Shown: positions 1-10,120, numbered from the stretch's first letter. The stretch is 64,000 nt of DNA from Aphanothece hegewaldii CCALA 016 (GCF_003007785.1 NZ_PXOH01000020.1:20092-84091), one strand, 5' to 3'. Made by a program: numbers and translations. The notes: generated by a model not told the origin, from the letters alone.

Positions 1-654
1 GTAAATCTGTGCAGGACCGAATAACATCCAACCATTATCCTTTAAACTTACATCTTCCTTGAGTGTTGGACGACGTACACCTTCAAGACAGCGTTTCATC
101 AGAGTAGGATCGTTTTGAGGTTTTGGGGCTTGAGGAATAGATGTTCCTGCTTGATTCCAGTTGGTTAATTTTTTTTCATTTAACCATGTTTTAGAGGAAT
201 TGGGGGCGGGTGGACGATTCGCATCGACAAAAATTAGTGTACCTATCCCTTTTTTGGTGCGATAAGTTAACTTTAATTCGCCTTGATTATTAATGTCAAA
301 ACGTTCTACCATCGTTAGGGCGGATAAAAATTGGGCTTCTTGAGCCATAATGGGTTCTGCACAAGCTTTAAAAGTTGATGCGATCGCCGAATTAATCTTT
401 AAGTTTTGTTTGTTCACCTGATAACCGGTACGATAGCGGTTACAACCTCCTAAACCTGATAAATTACCGTTTTCAAAAGAAATTGTAATGGGAGCATCAG
501 GAACTAAAGAGGTTTGATCACTCCAACTTTGTAATTGCCAGGGTGTCCCTTGAAGCGGTGGTTGACTACCTGCAAAAACTACTGTTGTTGTGATCGTACC
601 ATGAGCAACAACGGTCAACAAACTTCCTAAAATCCCTTTTTGAACTTTGTCCAT
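1..654 (-). CDS. META-domain (HslJ-like) exported protein, 3' end outside window
   Basis: The frame is open from an ATG at 654 to the window edge, giving 218 residues without a stop. The first 28 or so residues are a hydrophobic signal-peptide-like stretch ending VVFAGS. Residues 35-145 look like a META/HslJ domain: the family signature GGCNRY is at 69-74, followed by a conserved Cys (residue 99) and a terminal LIF strand. META domains occur in lipoproteins and periplasmic stress proteins; the exact function here is unknown. About 70 residues after the META domain are unlike anything I recognise. The gene lies downstream of rplY but is separated from it by a hairpin terminator, so it probably has its own promoter. 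Confidence 0.8.
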   Translation of the reverse strand, partial: MDKVQKGILGSLLTVVAHGTITTTVVFAGSQPPLQGTPWQLQSWSDQTSLVPDAPITISFENGNLSGLGGCNRYRTGYQVNKQNLKINSAIASTFKACAEPIMAQEAQFLSALTMVERFDINNQGELKLTYRTKKGIGTLIFVDANRPPAPNSSKTWLNEKKLTNWNQAGTSIPQAPKPQNDPTLMKRCLEGVRRPTLKEDVSLKDNGWMLFGPAQIY

Positions 655-696
655 TATTGACACTCCTCTTGAATTTTGGTTTTTGGTGAATCTAAA

Positions 697-720
697 AACC
701 AGAGACATTAATCTCTGGTT
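697..720 (-). terminator. Rho-independent terminator after rplY
   Basis: A perfect inverted repeat, AACCAGAG, an 8-nt loop, then CTCTGGTT. Read on the minus strand it is followed by a short T run. It lies 25 bp beyond the rplY stop and before the next leftward gene, where a purA-rplY transcript would end. Confidence 0.7.
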
Positions 721-744
721 AATAAACTGAAATAGAATAGTTTT

Positions 745-1056
745 CTAGTTTTCGGTTTGAGTCGCAGGAACCGAAAAGAAACTAAGATGATTTAAGGTTC
801 TTTTCCAAGGATGGCTCTGTACTTCTCTAATTAAAGTTGTTCCTGTCCAAGATAGATCAGGAATTGCTAAATTAACGACTGTTTTATTAGGAGATGCGTC
901 TCTAAGTAACATTTTGGCATCTTTTTCTTTGATAATTAGCTGAATCGATTCGCTGCCGTTATGTCCATATAATGTAGCAGGAATTAATCCCTCACGGCGT
1001 AAGGCTCTAGGTTTAGATCCTTCAGGTCTTTTTTGACATTCAACATTGACTGACAT
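745..1056 (-). CDS. rplY: 50S ribosomal protein L25 (short form)
   Basis: 103 residues matching the short, TL5/CTC-tail-less L25 family that binds 5S rRNA. Recognisable segments are the N-terminal VECQKRPEGSKPRALRREGLIPATLYG block, which is the family's RNA-binding start, and a central IREVQSHPWKR segment. ATG start at 1056 has a GAGGT ribosome site about 9 nt upstream. It follows purA by 33 bp on the same strand, so the two are probably co-transcribed and end at the hairpin at 697-720. Length is typical for cyanobacterial L25. Confidence 0.9.
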   Translation of the reverse strand: MSVNVECQKRPEGSKPRALRREGLIPATLYGHNGSESIQLIIKEKDAKMLLRDASPNKTVVNLAIPDLSWTGTTLIREVQSHPWKRTLNHLSFFSVPATQTEN

Positions 1057-1089
1057 GACTTATTTACCTCAATAAACTTTATTGTTAAT

Positions 1090-2460
<1,371 letters not shown>

Positions 2461-2535
2461 TTAAGCTAAAGTTCAAACACACAAACAATTATTATCTCTA
2501 TTTTGTGTAACAACTGTCAAGTTTTTTTGACTCAG

Positions 2536-2709
2536 CTAAGGTTGATTTGGCGGTTGCGGTTTGATTTTTCTCATTCCCTTACCTAAATATGCTAAAACGA
2601 ATCCAGTTAAGCCCATCATCCCGTATTCAAAATATTGAGTAGTGGCTATCCCAGTTCCAAAAATTAATATAAATAAGAATATTATTTGTTTTTTGCTTAA
2701 TTTATTCAT
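2536..2709 (-). CDS. Small two-helix membrane protein, unknown function
   Basis: 57 residues starting MNKLSKKQ, with two hydrophobic segments (about 8-20 and 28-43) separated by QYFEYGMMG, and a basic tail ending KIKPQPPNQP. I start it at the ATG at 2709. An upstream in-frame ATG at 2748 would put the start inside the hairpin at 2736-2774 and would prepend an unlikely sequence. Two-helix small proteins of this type are widespread in cyanobacteria but I do not recognise a named family. It sits alone between purA and the RTX protein gene. Confidence 0.6.
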   Translation of the reverse strand: MNKLSKKQIIFLFILIFGTGIATTQYFEYGMMGLTGFVLAYLGKGMRKIKPQPPNQP

Positions 2710-2735
2710 GTTTTTTGTGTATTTATAATAATCAA

Positions 2736-2781
2736 GGATGCAGAACAATTAAATTAAATCATTATTCTACATCCTTTTTTT
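2736..2781. terminator. Hairpin with T-tract, possible terminator
   Basis: Arms GGATGCAGAA and TTCTACATCC pair with one mismatch around a 19-nt loop, and are followed on the plus strand by seven T. On the minus strand, the direction of the neighbouring genes, the trailing sequence is only moderately T-rich. It may end transcription of the large leftward gene at 2937-6353, but the best T-tract is on the wrong strand for that. Confidence 0.4.
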
Positions 2782-2936
2782 ATTTTGTTTTAATTTTTTT
2801 CGTGATTATTTTGAGTTACACTTTCGGTGTTTTAGGTGCTTTGGGCAGGAATTTTAATTTAAGAAAAGATGCCAAGCAACGAATTTAAGCTTTAAATGAT
2901 GCTTAGAATTTTTTCAGGAAATCAAAATATTAAGTT

Positions 2937-5900
2937 TTAGATAACAACAATATGTGTGTTACTAAGTGCAGTTGCTCCAGTAAGAGTCGCTATTTGGGTT
3001 GCCGCAAAACCGCCGCCATTGCCATCAGCATCAAAGAACAAAGCACCATTGCTAGTGTCGTAAATAAACCGTTGATTAGCATTTGTAGCAGCAGATACTC
3101 CTACTCCAGAGATAAAGCGAGTAGATGATAAAGTTCCTGCAACTAAACCACCAGCAAAACCCGTAGCCGAAATTTGGATACGATCGCCAAGAGAGGAGGT
3201 GAAATCTGTGATCGTGTCTACTCCTTCATCTTTCGCGTTGAAACGGAAGCGATCGGCTCCATCACCACCAGTGAGTGTATCATTTCCAGTACCACCAGTA
3301 AGAATATCATTACCCGCACCCCCAGTGAGTGTATCATTACCTGCACCAGCAAGCAGGTTGTCATTACCTTCCTCTCCCGATAAGATGTTATCGCCATCAT
3401 TGCCGGTAATACTATTATTAAGAGGGTTTCCTGTTCCTAAAAGATTACTGCTACCTGTTAAAATGAGATTTTCTAAATCATTGCCTAAAGTCCAGTTAAC
3501 GGATGATCGAACGGCGTCTATTCCTTCATTAGAATTTTCCAGAGTGTGATCGCTAGTGCTATTGACAATATATAAATCATCTCCCAAGCCCCCACTCATG
3601 GTATCATTACCTACTCCTCCATTGAGGGTATCATTACCTTCTAGTCCTGAAAGATTGTCTTTACCTCCTAACCCTTGGAGTTTTTCGCTGTTTGAAGTTC
3701 CTGTTAGGGTATCATTTCCAGTGGTTCCGATTAAATTAGCGATCGCAAGAGTAAAGGTATCGCTGGCAGATGCGCCATCGGGATCGCTGGCGAGAACGGT
3801 GATCTCATAGATACCGGCGGCTGTAGCATCTGGTGTTCCGTTAAAGGTACGAGTTTCTTCATTAAAACTGATGCCATTCGGCAATACTGTATTAGATGAT
3901 AGAGAGTAGGTGAGAATATCCCCATCAAGATCGCTAAAAGTGGTTTCATCTACGGTGAAGTTAAAAAGTTGACCTTCTCCCCCTGTTTGATCCGCTATAG
4001 GCTGTTGTAGAGTAGGCGCATTGTTGACATTAGCGACAGTAACGATGAGGCTATCAGTCCCGATACCCCCATCATCATCAGTAACTTGTAACTCGATGAT
4101 GTAAGTCCCACTATTATTAAAGAAATAAGTGATATTTTGACCTGTTGCATCATCATATTGTCCGTCATCATCGAGATCCCAGGCATAGCTAAGGAGATCA
4201 TTACCAGGGTCTGTAGCAGTGCCAGAAAGGTTAAAAATTTCTCCTGAATTAACGCTGATGTCATTACCAGCATTAACTATAGGTGCTGTGTTGTTTACAG
4301 TTAAAGTAGTTTGGCCAGAAACAGAAGAAGAACCATCACTCACTTCTAAGGTAATTGTTTTATTGAGTACATTATCATTAATTCCTAATGTATTGAGTTG
4401 TGGCCAAGTTAATACAGGAGTTGCTCCTGTAACATTTTCGTCAAAATCACCATCGCCATCGAGATCCCAACGATAAGTAAGAGGGGTACCATTAGGGTTA
4501 GAACTCCCTGTACCATCAAGGCTTAAGGAATCTCCCTCATTAATATTGTACGGGCCACTAGGAACAGCAACAAGAACGGGTAATCCATTTTGGGTGATTT
4601 GCAGAATTAAATCATTATTGGACTGAATCAGATTAAAATCAAGCTGGCTACCGTCATAGGTATTTACAGCATTGGCTAAATTATTAAAAACAGTTGAATC
4701 AATAGTTAGAGAACCATTACCATCGTTATCACTATCTCCATCGATAAGAACTAAGTTTGTCGTTCCAACATTTAAAGTGTGAAATGAATCGGGCTGTATT
4801 AATAATTGAATATTTCCACCTGAGATAATGGTATTTCCTGTAATTTTTAATGTATCGAAACTACTAGGACTTGACACAGACAATTTAATTAAGCCATTAG
4901 TTTGAGTGAAATCTCCAGTAATAGTAAACACACCATCAGTATCAGAAATACTCAACATCAATCCACCATCAGTATTGTAGATGGAATGAGTACCGCCGGG
5001 CGCAATGATGCCACTACCTACGGTTAAATTACCCTCAAATATCCCAGTTCCTGCCAAAGTTCCTTCATTAGTAAAAGTACCTTGATTGAAAATAGTGCCG
5101 TTATTGAAAATATAACTATTAGAGGCGTTAATAATAATGCTACCAGACAAGTTATGAATAATACCTTCGTTAATCAGAAAGCCCCTACCCCCGTTGCCGT
5201 AGCCGTTGTAGAGAAAGCCCGTACCCCCGTTGCCGTTGATCAGATAGCCCGTGTCTCCGTTGCTGCCGTTGTAGAGAAAGCCCGTACCCCCGTTGCCGTA
5301 GCCGTTGTAGAGAAAGCCCGTACCCACGATGCCGTTGTAGAGAAAGCCCGTACCCCCGTTGCTGCCGTTGTAGAGAAAGCCCGTACCCCCGCCGCCGTTG
5401 TAGAGATAGCCCGTACTCCCGTTGCCGTAGCCGTTGTAGAGATAGCCCGTGTCTCCGTTGCTGCCGTTGTAGAGATAGCCCCTGCCTCCGTTGCCGTTGA
5501 TCAGATAGCCCGTACCCCCGTTGCCGTTGTAGAGATAGCCCGTACCCCCGTTGCCGTTGTAGAGATAGCCCGTACCCCCGTTGCCGTTGTAGAGATAGCC
5601 CCTGCCTCCGTTGCCGTTGTAGAGTTTGCTCATGCCGTCTTTGCCGTTGTAGAGATAGCCCGTGCCTCCGTCTTTGCCGTTGTAGAGATAGCCCGTATTC
5701 GCGCTTCCGTAGCCGTTGTAGAAATTGCTTCCGTAGGTTTGTCTGATATTAAGAGCCGAATTATTAACAATTGTTCCATTGTTGTAGATAGACTGAGACT
5801 GTTCTACCTCGATGGATATTCCATCTACAGTAATTACAACCGAATCATCTTCAGCCTGAATCGCTTCTATCTCATTTTGGCTTAAATTTCTCCCCGTTAC

Positions 5901-6353
5901 TAAAGCCGAGAATAACTGCCCTTCATCTCCAAGGGTATCGGTACTATTCAACACCCCATCTACCGAATGCCCATACTCTTCCAACAAGACGGCAACAATT
6001 GCCTCTATATTCCCAATATTTTGAATCAAAAAATCAGAAGACAGATAAATGCGATTTTGTGCTTTTGAATAAGCCCCATTTGCTCCATTGAGTACGCGGC
6101 TATTCACCACTTCAATCGGGGGAAACCCGCTTAAATCCCCGACAAGCCATTTAGCCTTTAATTCCTCTGTCTCATTCTCGGCTCCAAATGAAAGAAGCAT
6201 TTTGTCGTCAAAAGTCGCATCGCTACTAAACTCTTGCAATTCACTTTGTACTAAACTTCTTGCTTGTTCTAAAGCTAACAGAAGAATAGAATTAAGAGCA
6301 AAATTAGATTCTACCGTTAATTGATTTCCAAGCACGTATTTAGATAAGGGCAT
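2937..6353 (-). CDS. Large RTX/PKD surface protein with Gly-Asn-Tyr decapeptide repeats
   Basis: A 1138-residue probable secreted or surface protein. Residues 60-185 match the N-terminal module of many cyanobacterial RTX proteins, with a LLEEYGHSVD segment resembling a degenerate zinc-peptidase helix and the GDEGQLFSALV block. Residues 221-397 are 17 imperfect 10-12-residue repeats of the type GYLYNGNGGT. Residues 410-590 are Asn/Gly-rich beta-solenoid-like sequence. Two PKD domains follow (about 596-687 and 688-774, each with a YxWDLDxDG core), then a cadherin/He_PIG-like domain (778-872), RTX nonapeptides of the GGxGND type (876-1035), and a C-terminal domain common to RTX proteins. There is no N-terminal signal peptide, which fits type I secretion by a C-terminal signal. 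No ABC exporter genes are nearby. ATG start with AAGGAAA ribosome site. Confidence 0.85.
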   Translation of the reverse strand: MPLSKYVLGNQLTVESNFALNSILLLALEQARSLVQSELQEFSSDATFDDKMLLSFGAENETEELKAKWLVGDLSGFPPIEVVNSRVLNGANGAYSKAQNRIYLSSDFLIQNIGNIEAIVAVLLEEYGHSVDGVLNSTDTLGDEGQLFSALVTGRNLSQNEIEAIQAEDDSVVITVDGISIEVEQSQSIYNNGTIVNNSALNIRQTYGSNFYNGYGSANTGYLYNGKDGGTGYLYNGKDGMSKLYNGNGGRGYLYNGNGGTGYLYNGNGGTGYLYNGNGGTGYLINGNGGRGYLYNGSNGDTGYLYNGYGNGSTGYLYNGGGGTGFLYNGSNGGTGFLYNGIVGTGFLYNGYGNGGTGFLYNGSNGDTGYLINGNGGTGFLYNGYGNGGRGFLINEGIIHNLSGSIIINASNSYIFNNGTIFNQGTFTNEGTLAGTGIFEGNLTVGSGIIAPGGTHSIYNTDGGLMLSISDTDGVFTITGDFTQTNGLIKLSVSSPSSFDTLKITGNTIISGGNIQLLIQPDSFHTLNVGTTNLVLIDGDSDNDGNGSLTIDSTVFNNLANAVNTYDGSQLDFNLIQSNNDLILQITQNGLPVLVAVPSGPYNINEGDSLSLDGTGSSNPNGTPLTYRWDLDGDGDFDENVTGATPVLTWPQLNTLGINDNVLNKTITLEVSDGSSSVSGQTTLTVNNTAPIVNAGNDISVNSGEIFNLSGTATDPGNDLLSYAWDLDDDGQYDDATGQNITYFFNNSGTYIIELQVTDDDGGIGTDSLIVTVANVNNAPTLQQPIADQTGGEGQLFNFTVDETTFSDLDGDILTYSLSSNTVLPNGISFNEETRTFNGTPDATAAGIYEITVLASDPDGASASDTFTLAIANLIGTTGNDTLTGTSNSEKLQGLGGKDNLSGLEGNDTLNGGVGNDTMSGGLGDDLYIVNSTSDHTLENSNEGIDAVRSSVNWTLGNDLENLILTGSSNLLGTGNPLNNSITGNDGDNILSGEEGNDNLLAGAGNDTLTGGAGNDILTGGTGNDTLTGGDGADRFRFNAKDEGVDTITDFTSSLGDRIQISATGFAGGLVAGTLSSTRFISGVGVSAATNANQRFIYDTSNGALFFDADGNGGGFAATQIATLTGATALSNTHIVVI
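5163..5693. repeat. In-frame minisatellite (30-36 bp units) encoding decapeptide repeats
   Basis: About 17 tandem units within the RTX protein gene. The commonest unit is 30 bp and encodes GYLYNGNGGT. Variants of 33 and 36 bp encode SNG or YGNG inserts, and several units read LING instead of LYNG. All unit lengths are multiples of three, so the frame is kept. The block is locally GC-rich compared with the AT-rich flanks. It also keeps an opposite-strand frame open over about 800 bp, which I regard as a by-product. Confidence 0.95.
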
Positions 6354-6920
6354 GAGTTTTTCCTTGTCAATAACAAGAGCGTAACTTTACTGATTCTTCT
6401 TTAATTTAAGCATTGCCACAACAATAACCGCAGTGATTGGGATCACAATAAAGTTGTGATATATTCAGCCAATAGTAGTTAGTTAAATTACAGATAAGTA
6501 GGTGGTGAAAAATCAAGGATTATACCAATTTTCCTTAGTCGTGAGGCACATTCGATCCCCCCTAACCCCCCTTAATAAGGGGGGAACTTCCTTAAAGTCC
6601 TCTTGGTTAAGGGAGAAATTTCCTTAAAGTCCTTTTGGTTAAGGGGAAACTTCCTTAAAGTCCCCTTGGTTAAGGGGGAAACTTCCTTAAAGTCCTTTTG
6701 GTTAAGGGGAAACTTCCTTAAAGTCCCCTTGGTTAAGGGAGAAATTTCCTTAAAGTCCTCTTGGTTAAGGGGGAAACTTCCTTAAAGTCCCCCTTTTTAA
6801 GGGGGATTTAGGGGGATCTAAATCTTTACGCTTGTCTCTCATGAATAAATGCAAAATGGTATTATCTAAAAAATCTTTGAGAAATTTAATGAGGGTTTGG
6901 AGACCAAACCCCTACATTGA
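6354..6920. other. 567-bp intergenic region holding a minisatellite and a dispersed repeat
   Basis: It separates two leftward genes. 6354-6550 is AT-rich and must hold the promoter for the RTX protein gene. 6554-6818 is the inverted-repeat-framed minisatellite described separately. At 6893-6917 lies one copy of a dispersed palindrome (AGGGTTTGG ... CCAAACCCCTACA) found after several other genes in the window. I see no convincing coding sequence. Confidence 0.7.
6554..6818. repeat. Non-coding 31-33 bp tandem repeat framed by inverted repeats
   Basis: Roughly seven units of the form GTCC(C/T)(C/T)TTGGTTAAGGG followed by (G)GAAACTTCCTTAAA. The left edge (GATCCCCCCTAACCCCCCTT) and right edge (reverse complement GATCCCCCTAAATCCCCCTT) form an imperfect inverted repeat of about 27 bp. 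Unit lengths are not multiples of three and vary by 1-2 bp, which argues against coding. The edges match the CCCCCTAAATCCCCC-type repeats common between cyanobacterial genes. Confidence 0.9.
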
Positions 6921-9032
6921 TTACAGATTAATGATATACGGACGAGTTAGTTTATCGAGTTGTTGTACCATTAAACTGAGGAATAAGCCGACATCTGTTA
7001 CGACACCAACTGATTCAACAGAACCCCGATCGCTTAATTTAGTCACGACAGCAGGATTAATATCAACACAAACCATCTTGACCCCCGCAGGTGTCATATT
7101 TCCAACACCGATCGAATGTAGCATCGAAGATAGCATCAGGATCAGATCTGCACCTTGAATCAGACGAGCATATTCAGATTGTGCTTTAATCAAATCCATT
7201 TCCGTATCGGGTAAAGGCCCATCATCTCGAATTGAACCTGCTAAACAGAAAGGCACATGATTTTTAACACATTCATATAATACGCCTTTTGTCAAGAGTC
7301 CTTGTTCAACGGCTTTAGCAATACTTCCACAGCGACGAATTGCGTTAATAACTTTCAGGTGATGGCGATGTCCACCGCGAACAGGTACACCTCGTTGCAT
7401 ATCAACGCCTAAAGAGGTTCCCATCATGGATTGTTCGATGTCGTGAACGGCGATCGCATTTCCCCCTAGTAACGCATCCACATAGCCATCTCGAATCAGT
7501 TTAGCAAGATGTTGACCGCCTCCAGTATGAATGACCACCGGTCCCGCTACCACCACAACTTTACCGCCCTGATCGCGGATTTGGCGCATTTCCCAGGCGA
7601 TTTGTTCAACGACTAATTCAACTCGTCTTTCACTGGAGACACCTGCACCCATAAAGGTAAATTCTTGACTACTGTTACGTTGTTCTCTCGACTCCGCTTG
7701 ACGAATGGTGCGAATTCCTTCAACTCCAACCATCACGCGATCGCCCACTTTGAGATCTCGTAATAAAGTACAACGTGCTGTAAAACCTTGTGGAGTTTCT
7801 TCAACAACGATCGCCCCATCCATGCGTTGATTGTTCACTTTGACCCATTCACAATTAACCCGTACTTCTGTCGGATAAATTGTACTAACATAGAAGTCAT
7901 CAGGAGCTACACCATCTTGTGTTACTACAACCGTATTAACATCACACAATTCTTGAGGACGGGGAAGAGCACCTAAATCGATCAACTGCATCATAATTTC
8001 TTCCATCATCTCATGAGATGGCGCAGAAACTCGAACCTCAGCAACCGAGGTACTTTGACGTTCGACACCCAGGTTAAAATTTAAAACCTTGAAACTACCA
8101 CCACTATTAATTACAGTATCTAAAGCTTTATTCATGATACCCGCATCCAGTAGATGACCTTCTAGCTGAATAATACGACTTTCGATCGGATCATTAGCAT
8201 GGACATCATCTTGTCGAGGTTCAGTAACCCGTAAGGTTAGACATTTAGCTGCACCACCTGCTTTGAGAAACTCAGTTAAAGGCGTTTCCACCACTTCAAA
8301 ACCAACATCAGCGATCCGTTTTTTGAGATCATCACTGATTTTATTCATAATGATGATGCGATTAATATTCACTGCATTACAAGCAAAATTAGCCGCGTCT
8401 GCTTCTTCGACAATAATGCGTTTCTCTGCGGGGATACGTCTTTCGATTAAATGATTGGAATAGGCATCAAAAGCCGGGGGATAATACAGTAAATAGCCAT
8501 CGGTGAGAGGACAAAAACAAGTATCTAAGTGATAGAACCGTTCATCGACCAAACGCAAGGATAAAACTTCTGTATCTAACCATTTTGCTATATAAGGATG
8601 TGAGTCAAGTTCTGTCCGAAACCCGTATCCTGCCCACAAACAACGTCCTTCTCGATCGAATAACGCATCGCCCGCGCCCTCAAAAGGTAAATCTTTGGGG
8701 AGTTCATAAACGGTAAACCCATTCGCTTCAAACCATTCTTTAAAATATGGTTCTTCTCCTTGGCGTTCTTTGTGGAAAAAGCGACTTAAAACAACTGTTG
8801 TTCCTAATACTAAACCTGCATTAGCGGTAAATACCATATCTGGCCAACCTTTTTGGGGTTCGACCAAATCTACGATCGCTCTATCTTTAATAATGTGATA
8901 AAGTTGCTCCCACTGAATCACTGCTTTATCTTGTGATGACTTGTGTACATTCCCTTCCATCCAAGGATTGATCACATAATCTACATCATAGTGATCGGGA
9001 GAACACATCAAAAAACGAATGGAATCCATCAT
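6921..9032 (-). CDS. argZ: Arginine dihydrolase ArgZ/AgrE
   Basis: 703 residues, the length of Synechocystis ArgZ. Family enzymes hydrolyse arginine to ornithine, CO2 and two ammonia in the cytoplasm, feeding the cyanobacterial ornithine-ammonia cycle that mobilises nitrogen from cyanophycin. The N-terminal amidinotransferase-fold domain (1-280) keeps the catalytic set known for the family: Asn71 in FTANAG, His168 in RFYHLD, and Cys264 in GGAAKC. The middle (285-400) is a LOR/SDH-type linking domain. The C-terminal half (400-703) holds a Rossmann-like ornithine-cyclodeaminase-type region (VVVVAGPVVIHTGGG, RGGHRHH), which in Anabaena AgrE is reported to convert ornithine to proline. Two ATG codons are adjacent at the start; either could be used. 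It stands alone, with 287 bp of AT-rich sequence upstream. Confidence 0.95.
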   Translation of the reverse strand: MMDSIRFLMCSPDHYDVDYVINPWMEGNVHKSSQDKAVIQWEQLYHIIKDRAIVDLVEPQKGWPDMVFTANAGLVLGTTVVLSRFFHKERQGEEPYFKEWFEANGFTVYELPKDLPFEGAGDALFDREGRCLWAGYGFRTELDSHPYIAKWLDTEVLSLRLVDERFYHLDTCFCPLTDGYLLYYPPAFDAYSNHLIERRIPAEKRIIVEEADAANFACNAVNINRIIIMNKISDDLKKRIADVGFEVVETPLTEFLKAGGAAKCLTLRVTEPRQDDVHANDPIESRIIQLEGHLLDAGIMNKALDTVINSGGSFKVLNFNLGVERQSTSVAEVRVSAPSHEMMEEIMMQLIDLGALPRPQELCDVNTVVVTQDGVAPDDFYVSTIYPTEVRVNCEWVKVNNQRMDGAIVVEETPQGFTARCTLLRDLKVGDRVMVGVEGIRTIRQAESREQRNSSQEFTFMGAGVSSERRVELVVEQIAWEMRQIRDQGGKVVVVAGPVVIHTGGGQHLAKLIRDGYVDALLGGNAIAVHDIEQSMMGTSLGVDMQRGVPVRGGHRHHLKVINAIRRCGSIAKAVEQGLLTKGVLYECVKNHVPFCLAGSIRDDGPLPDTEMDLIKAQSEYARLIQGADLILMLSSMLHSIGVGNMTPAGVKMVCVDINPAVVTKLSDRGSVESVGVVTDVGLFLSLMVQQLDKLTRPYIINL

Positions 9033-9319
9033 ATTTACTTTAAATTGTATACAATTGCTCTTTTAACGTTTAGTAGTCTGTCTATAGACGCACACTGAAT
9101 CACGACTCAAGCCTCAAAAATCAGGTCAAAGAGTTTCCTTCTAGTTAATTTTAGCCTAACGTTCCATTATAGCATATTTTTTAGGATATATAACTTAAGT
9201 TTCAGTAATGATTCTATCGATCGGCTAATCAATTAATGAATCTTGAGAAAGATAAAAACATATTTTTTAATTTCTATACTGGGTTGTTGAAATCAAAGTT
9301 ATTCACCTAAATAATCATT

Positions 9320-9514
9320 ATGGAAACAAATCAAGAAGGTCAAGGTAGACATAGTTCGGTTTCAGAAGAAGCGGATGTTCATCCTACTGGAGATCCCAAA
9401 AAAGCCAATCAAGGGAGACATAGTTCTGTTTCAGAAGAAGCAGATATTCAACCTACAGAAGATTCGCAAAAAGCCAATCAAGGGAGACATAGTTCTTATG
9501 ATGAAAAAGAATAG
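9320..9514 (+). CDS. Small acidic peptide with three 25-residue repeats, unknown
   Basis: 64 residues made almost entirely of repeats: NQEGQGRHSSVSEEADVHPT, then ANQGRHSSVSEEADIQPT, then ANQGRHSSYDEKE. The repeated core is QGRHSSVSEEAD, joined by a Pro-Thr-(Gly/Glu)-Asp linker. There is no signal peptide, membrane segment or cysteine; the composition (Ser, Glu, Asp, Gln) predicts disorder. The start is the only ATG in the frame. I do not recognise the family. It lies upstream of, and on the same strand as, a rhodanese-like gene 109 bp away. It could be a stress or scaffold protein. A repeated-core peptide precursor is possible but there is no modifying enzyme next to it. Confidence 0.65.
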   Translation: METNQEGQGRHSSVSEEADVHPTGDPKKANQGRHSSVSEEADIQPTEDSQKANQGRHSSYDEKE

Positions 9515-9623
9515 AGAGGAATAAGATTTATCTTTATTTATTTCATTCTTAAGAGAGAAGTGCGGATTAGAGTTATTGACTACAGTTTAAGTAATGTAAT
9601 TTAGATTCAAGGAATATAAAATC

Positions 9624-10073
9624 ATGAAAGACCAAAAAATGCAAAGTAAAGAATTCCATCCCCAAGCAACTGCTCATGAATTAAAATCTCGTCTTAATAA
9701 TGGTGAACCTGCTTTAACAATTATTGACATTCGTAGCCCTGAAGATTTTAGACAACGCCGTATTTTAGGTGCTATTACAATGCCGATGGAAAACTTAATG
9801 CAATCGAGCGAGTTTAGCTTTGATTATAATCGAGATATCTATGTTTATGGTGCTTCTGAAGAAGATACAGCAACTGCAGCTAATTACTTACGACAAGCAG
9901 GATTTGGACGAGTAGCAGAACTGAAAGGCGGTATTGATGCTTTCCAAGAAATTGGCGGAAGTGTTGAAGGTATTGCTACTAATGAAGATGCTCCTAGTCC
10001 CGATAATTATAATGTAGTTTCTCGCCTAAATCAATTTGCAAAAGAAAAAGCTATAGAAAAATCTATGTCATAA
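9624..10073 (+). CDS. Rhodanese-like domain protein lacking the catalytic cysteine
   Basis: 149 residues. Positions 12-115 form a rhodanese fold: ALTIIDIRSPEDFRQRRILGAITMP is the first conserved block, and GFGRVAELKGGIDAFQEIGG the last. The active-site loop, normally beginning with Cys, reads YVYGASEEDTATAANYLR with no cysteine, so sulfur transfer is not expected. Such proteins usually act as binding or regulatory modules. About 35 residues follow the domain (EGIATNEDAPSPDNYNVVSR...). The ATG start is at 9624. It may be co-transcribed with the repeat peptide upstream. Confidence 0.85.
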   Translation: MKDQKMQSKEFHPQATAHELKSRLNNGEPALTIIDIRSPEDFRQRRILGAITMPMENLMQSSEFSFDYNRDIYVYGASEEDTATAANYLRQAGFGRVAELKGGIDAFQEIGGSVEGIATNEDAPSPDNYNVVSRLNQFAKEKAIEKSMS

Positions 10074-10120
10074 TTATCAGGCGATATAGAGATGTAATTA
10101 ACTTGCATCTCTATAAATAA

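Noticed and set aside
5082..5885. A long plus-strand open frame with VAVVEKARTP repeats
   Set aside because: It is the reverse of the RTX repeat array; the periodic sequence keeps the opposite frame open. No start context or domain supports it.
6603..6785. A short plus-strand frame with LVKGEISLKS-like repeats
   Set aside because: It arises from the non-coding minisatellite, whose unit lengths vary by 1-2 bp, and it has no ribosome site.
9320..10073. A ribosomal-peptide biosynthetic cluster around the repeat peptide
   Set aside because: No cyclodehydratase, lanthionine or radical-SAM enzyme is nearby; only an inactive rhodanese follows.
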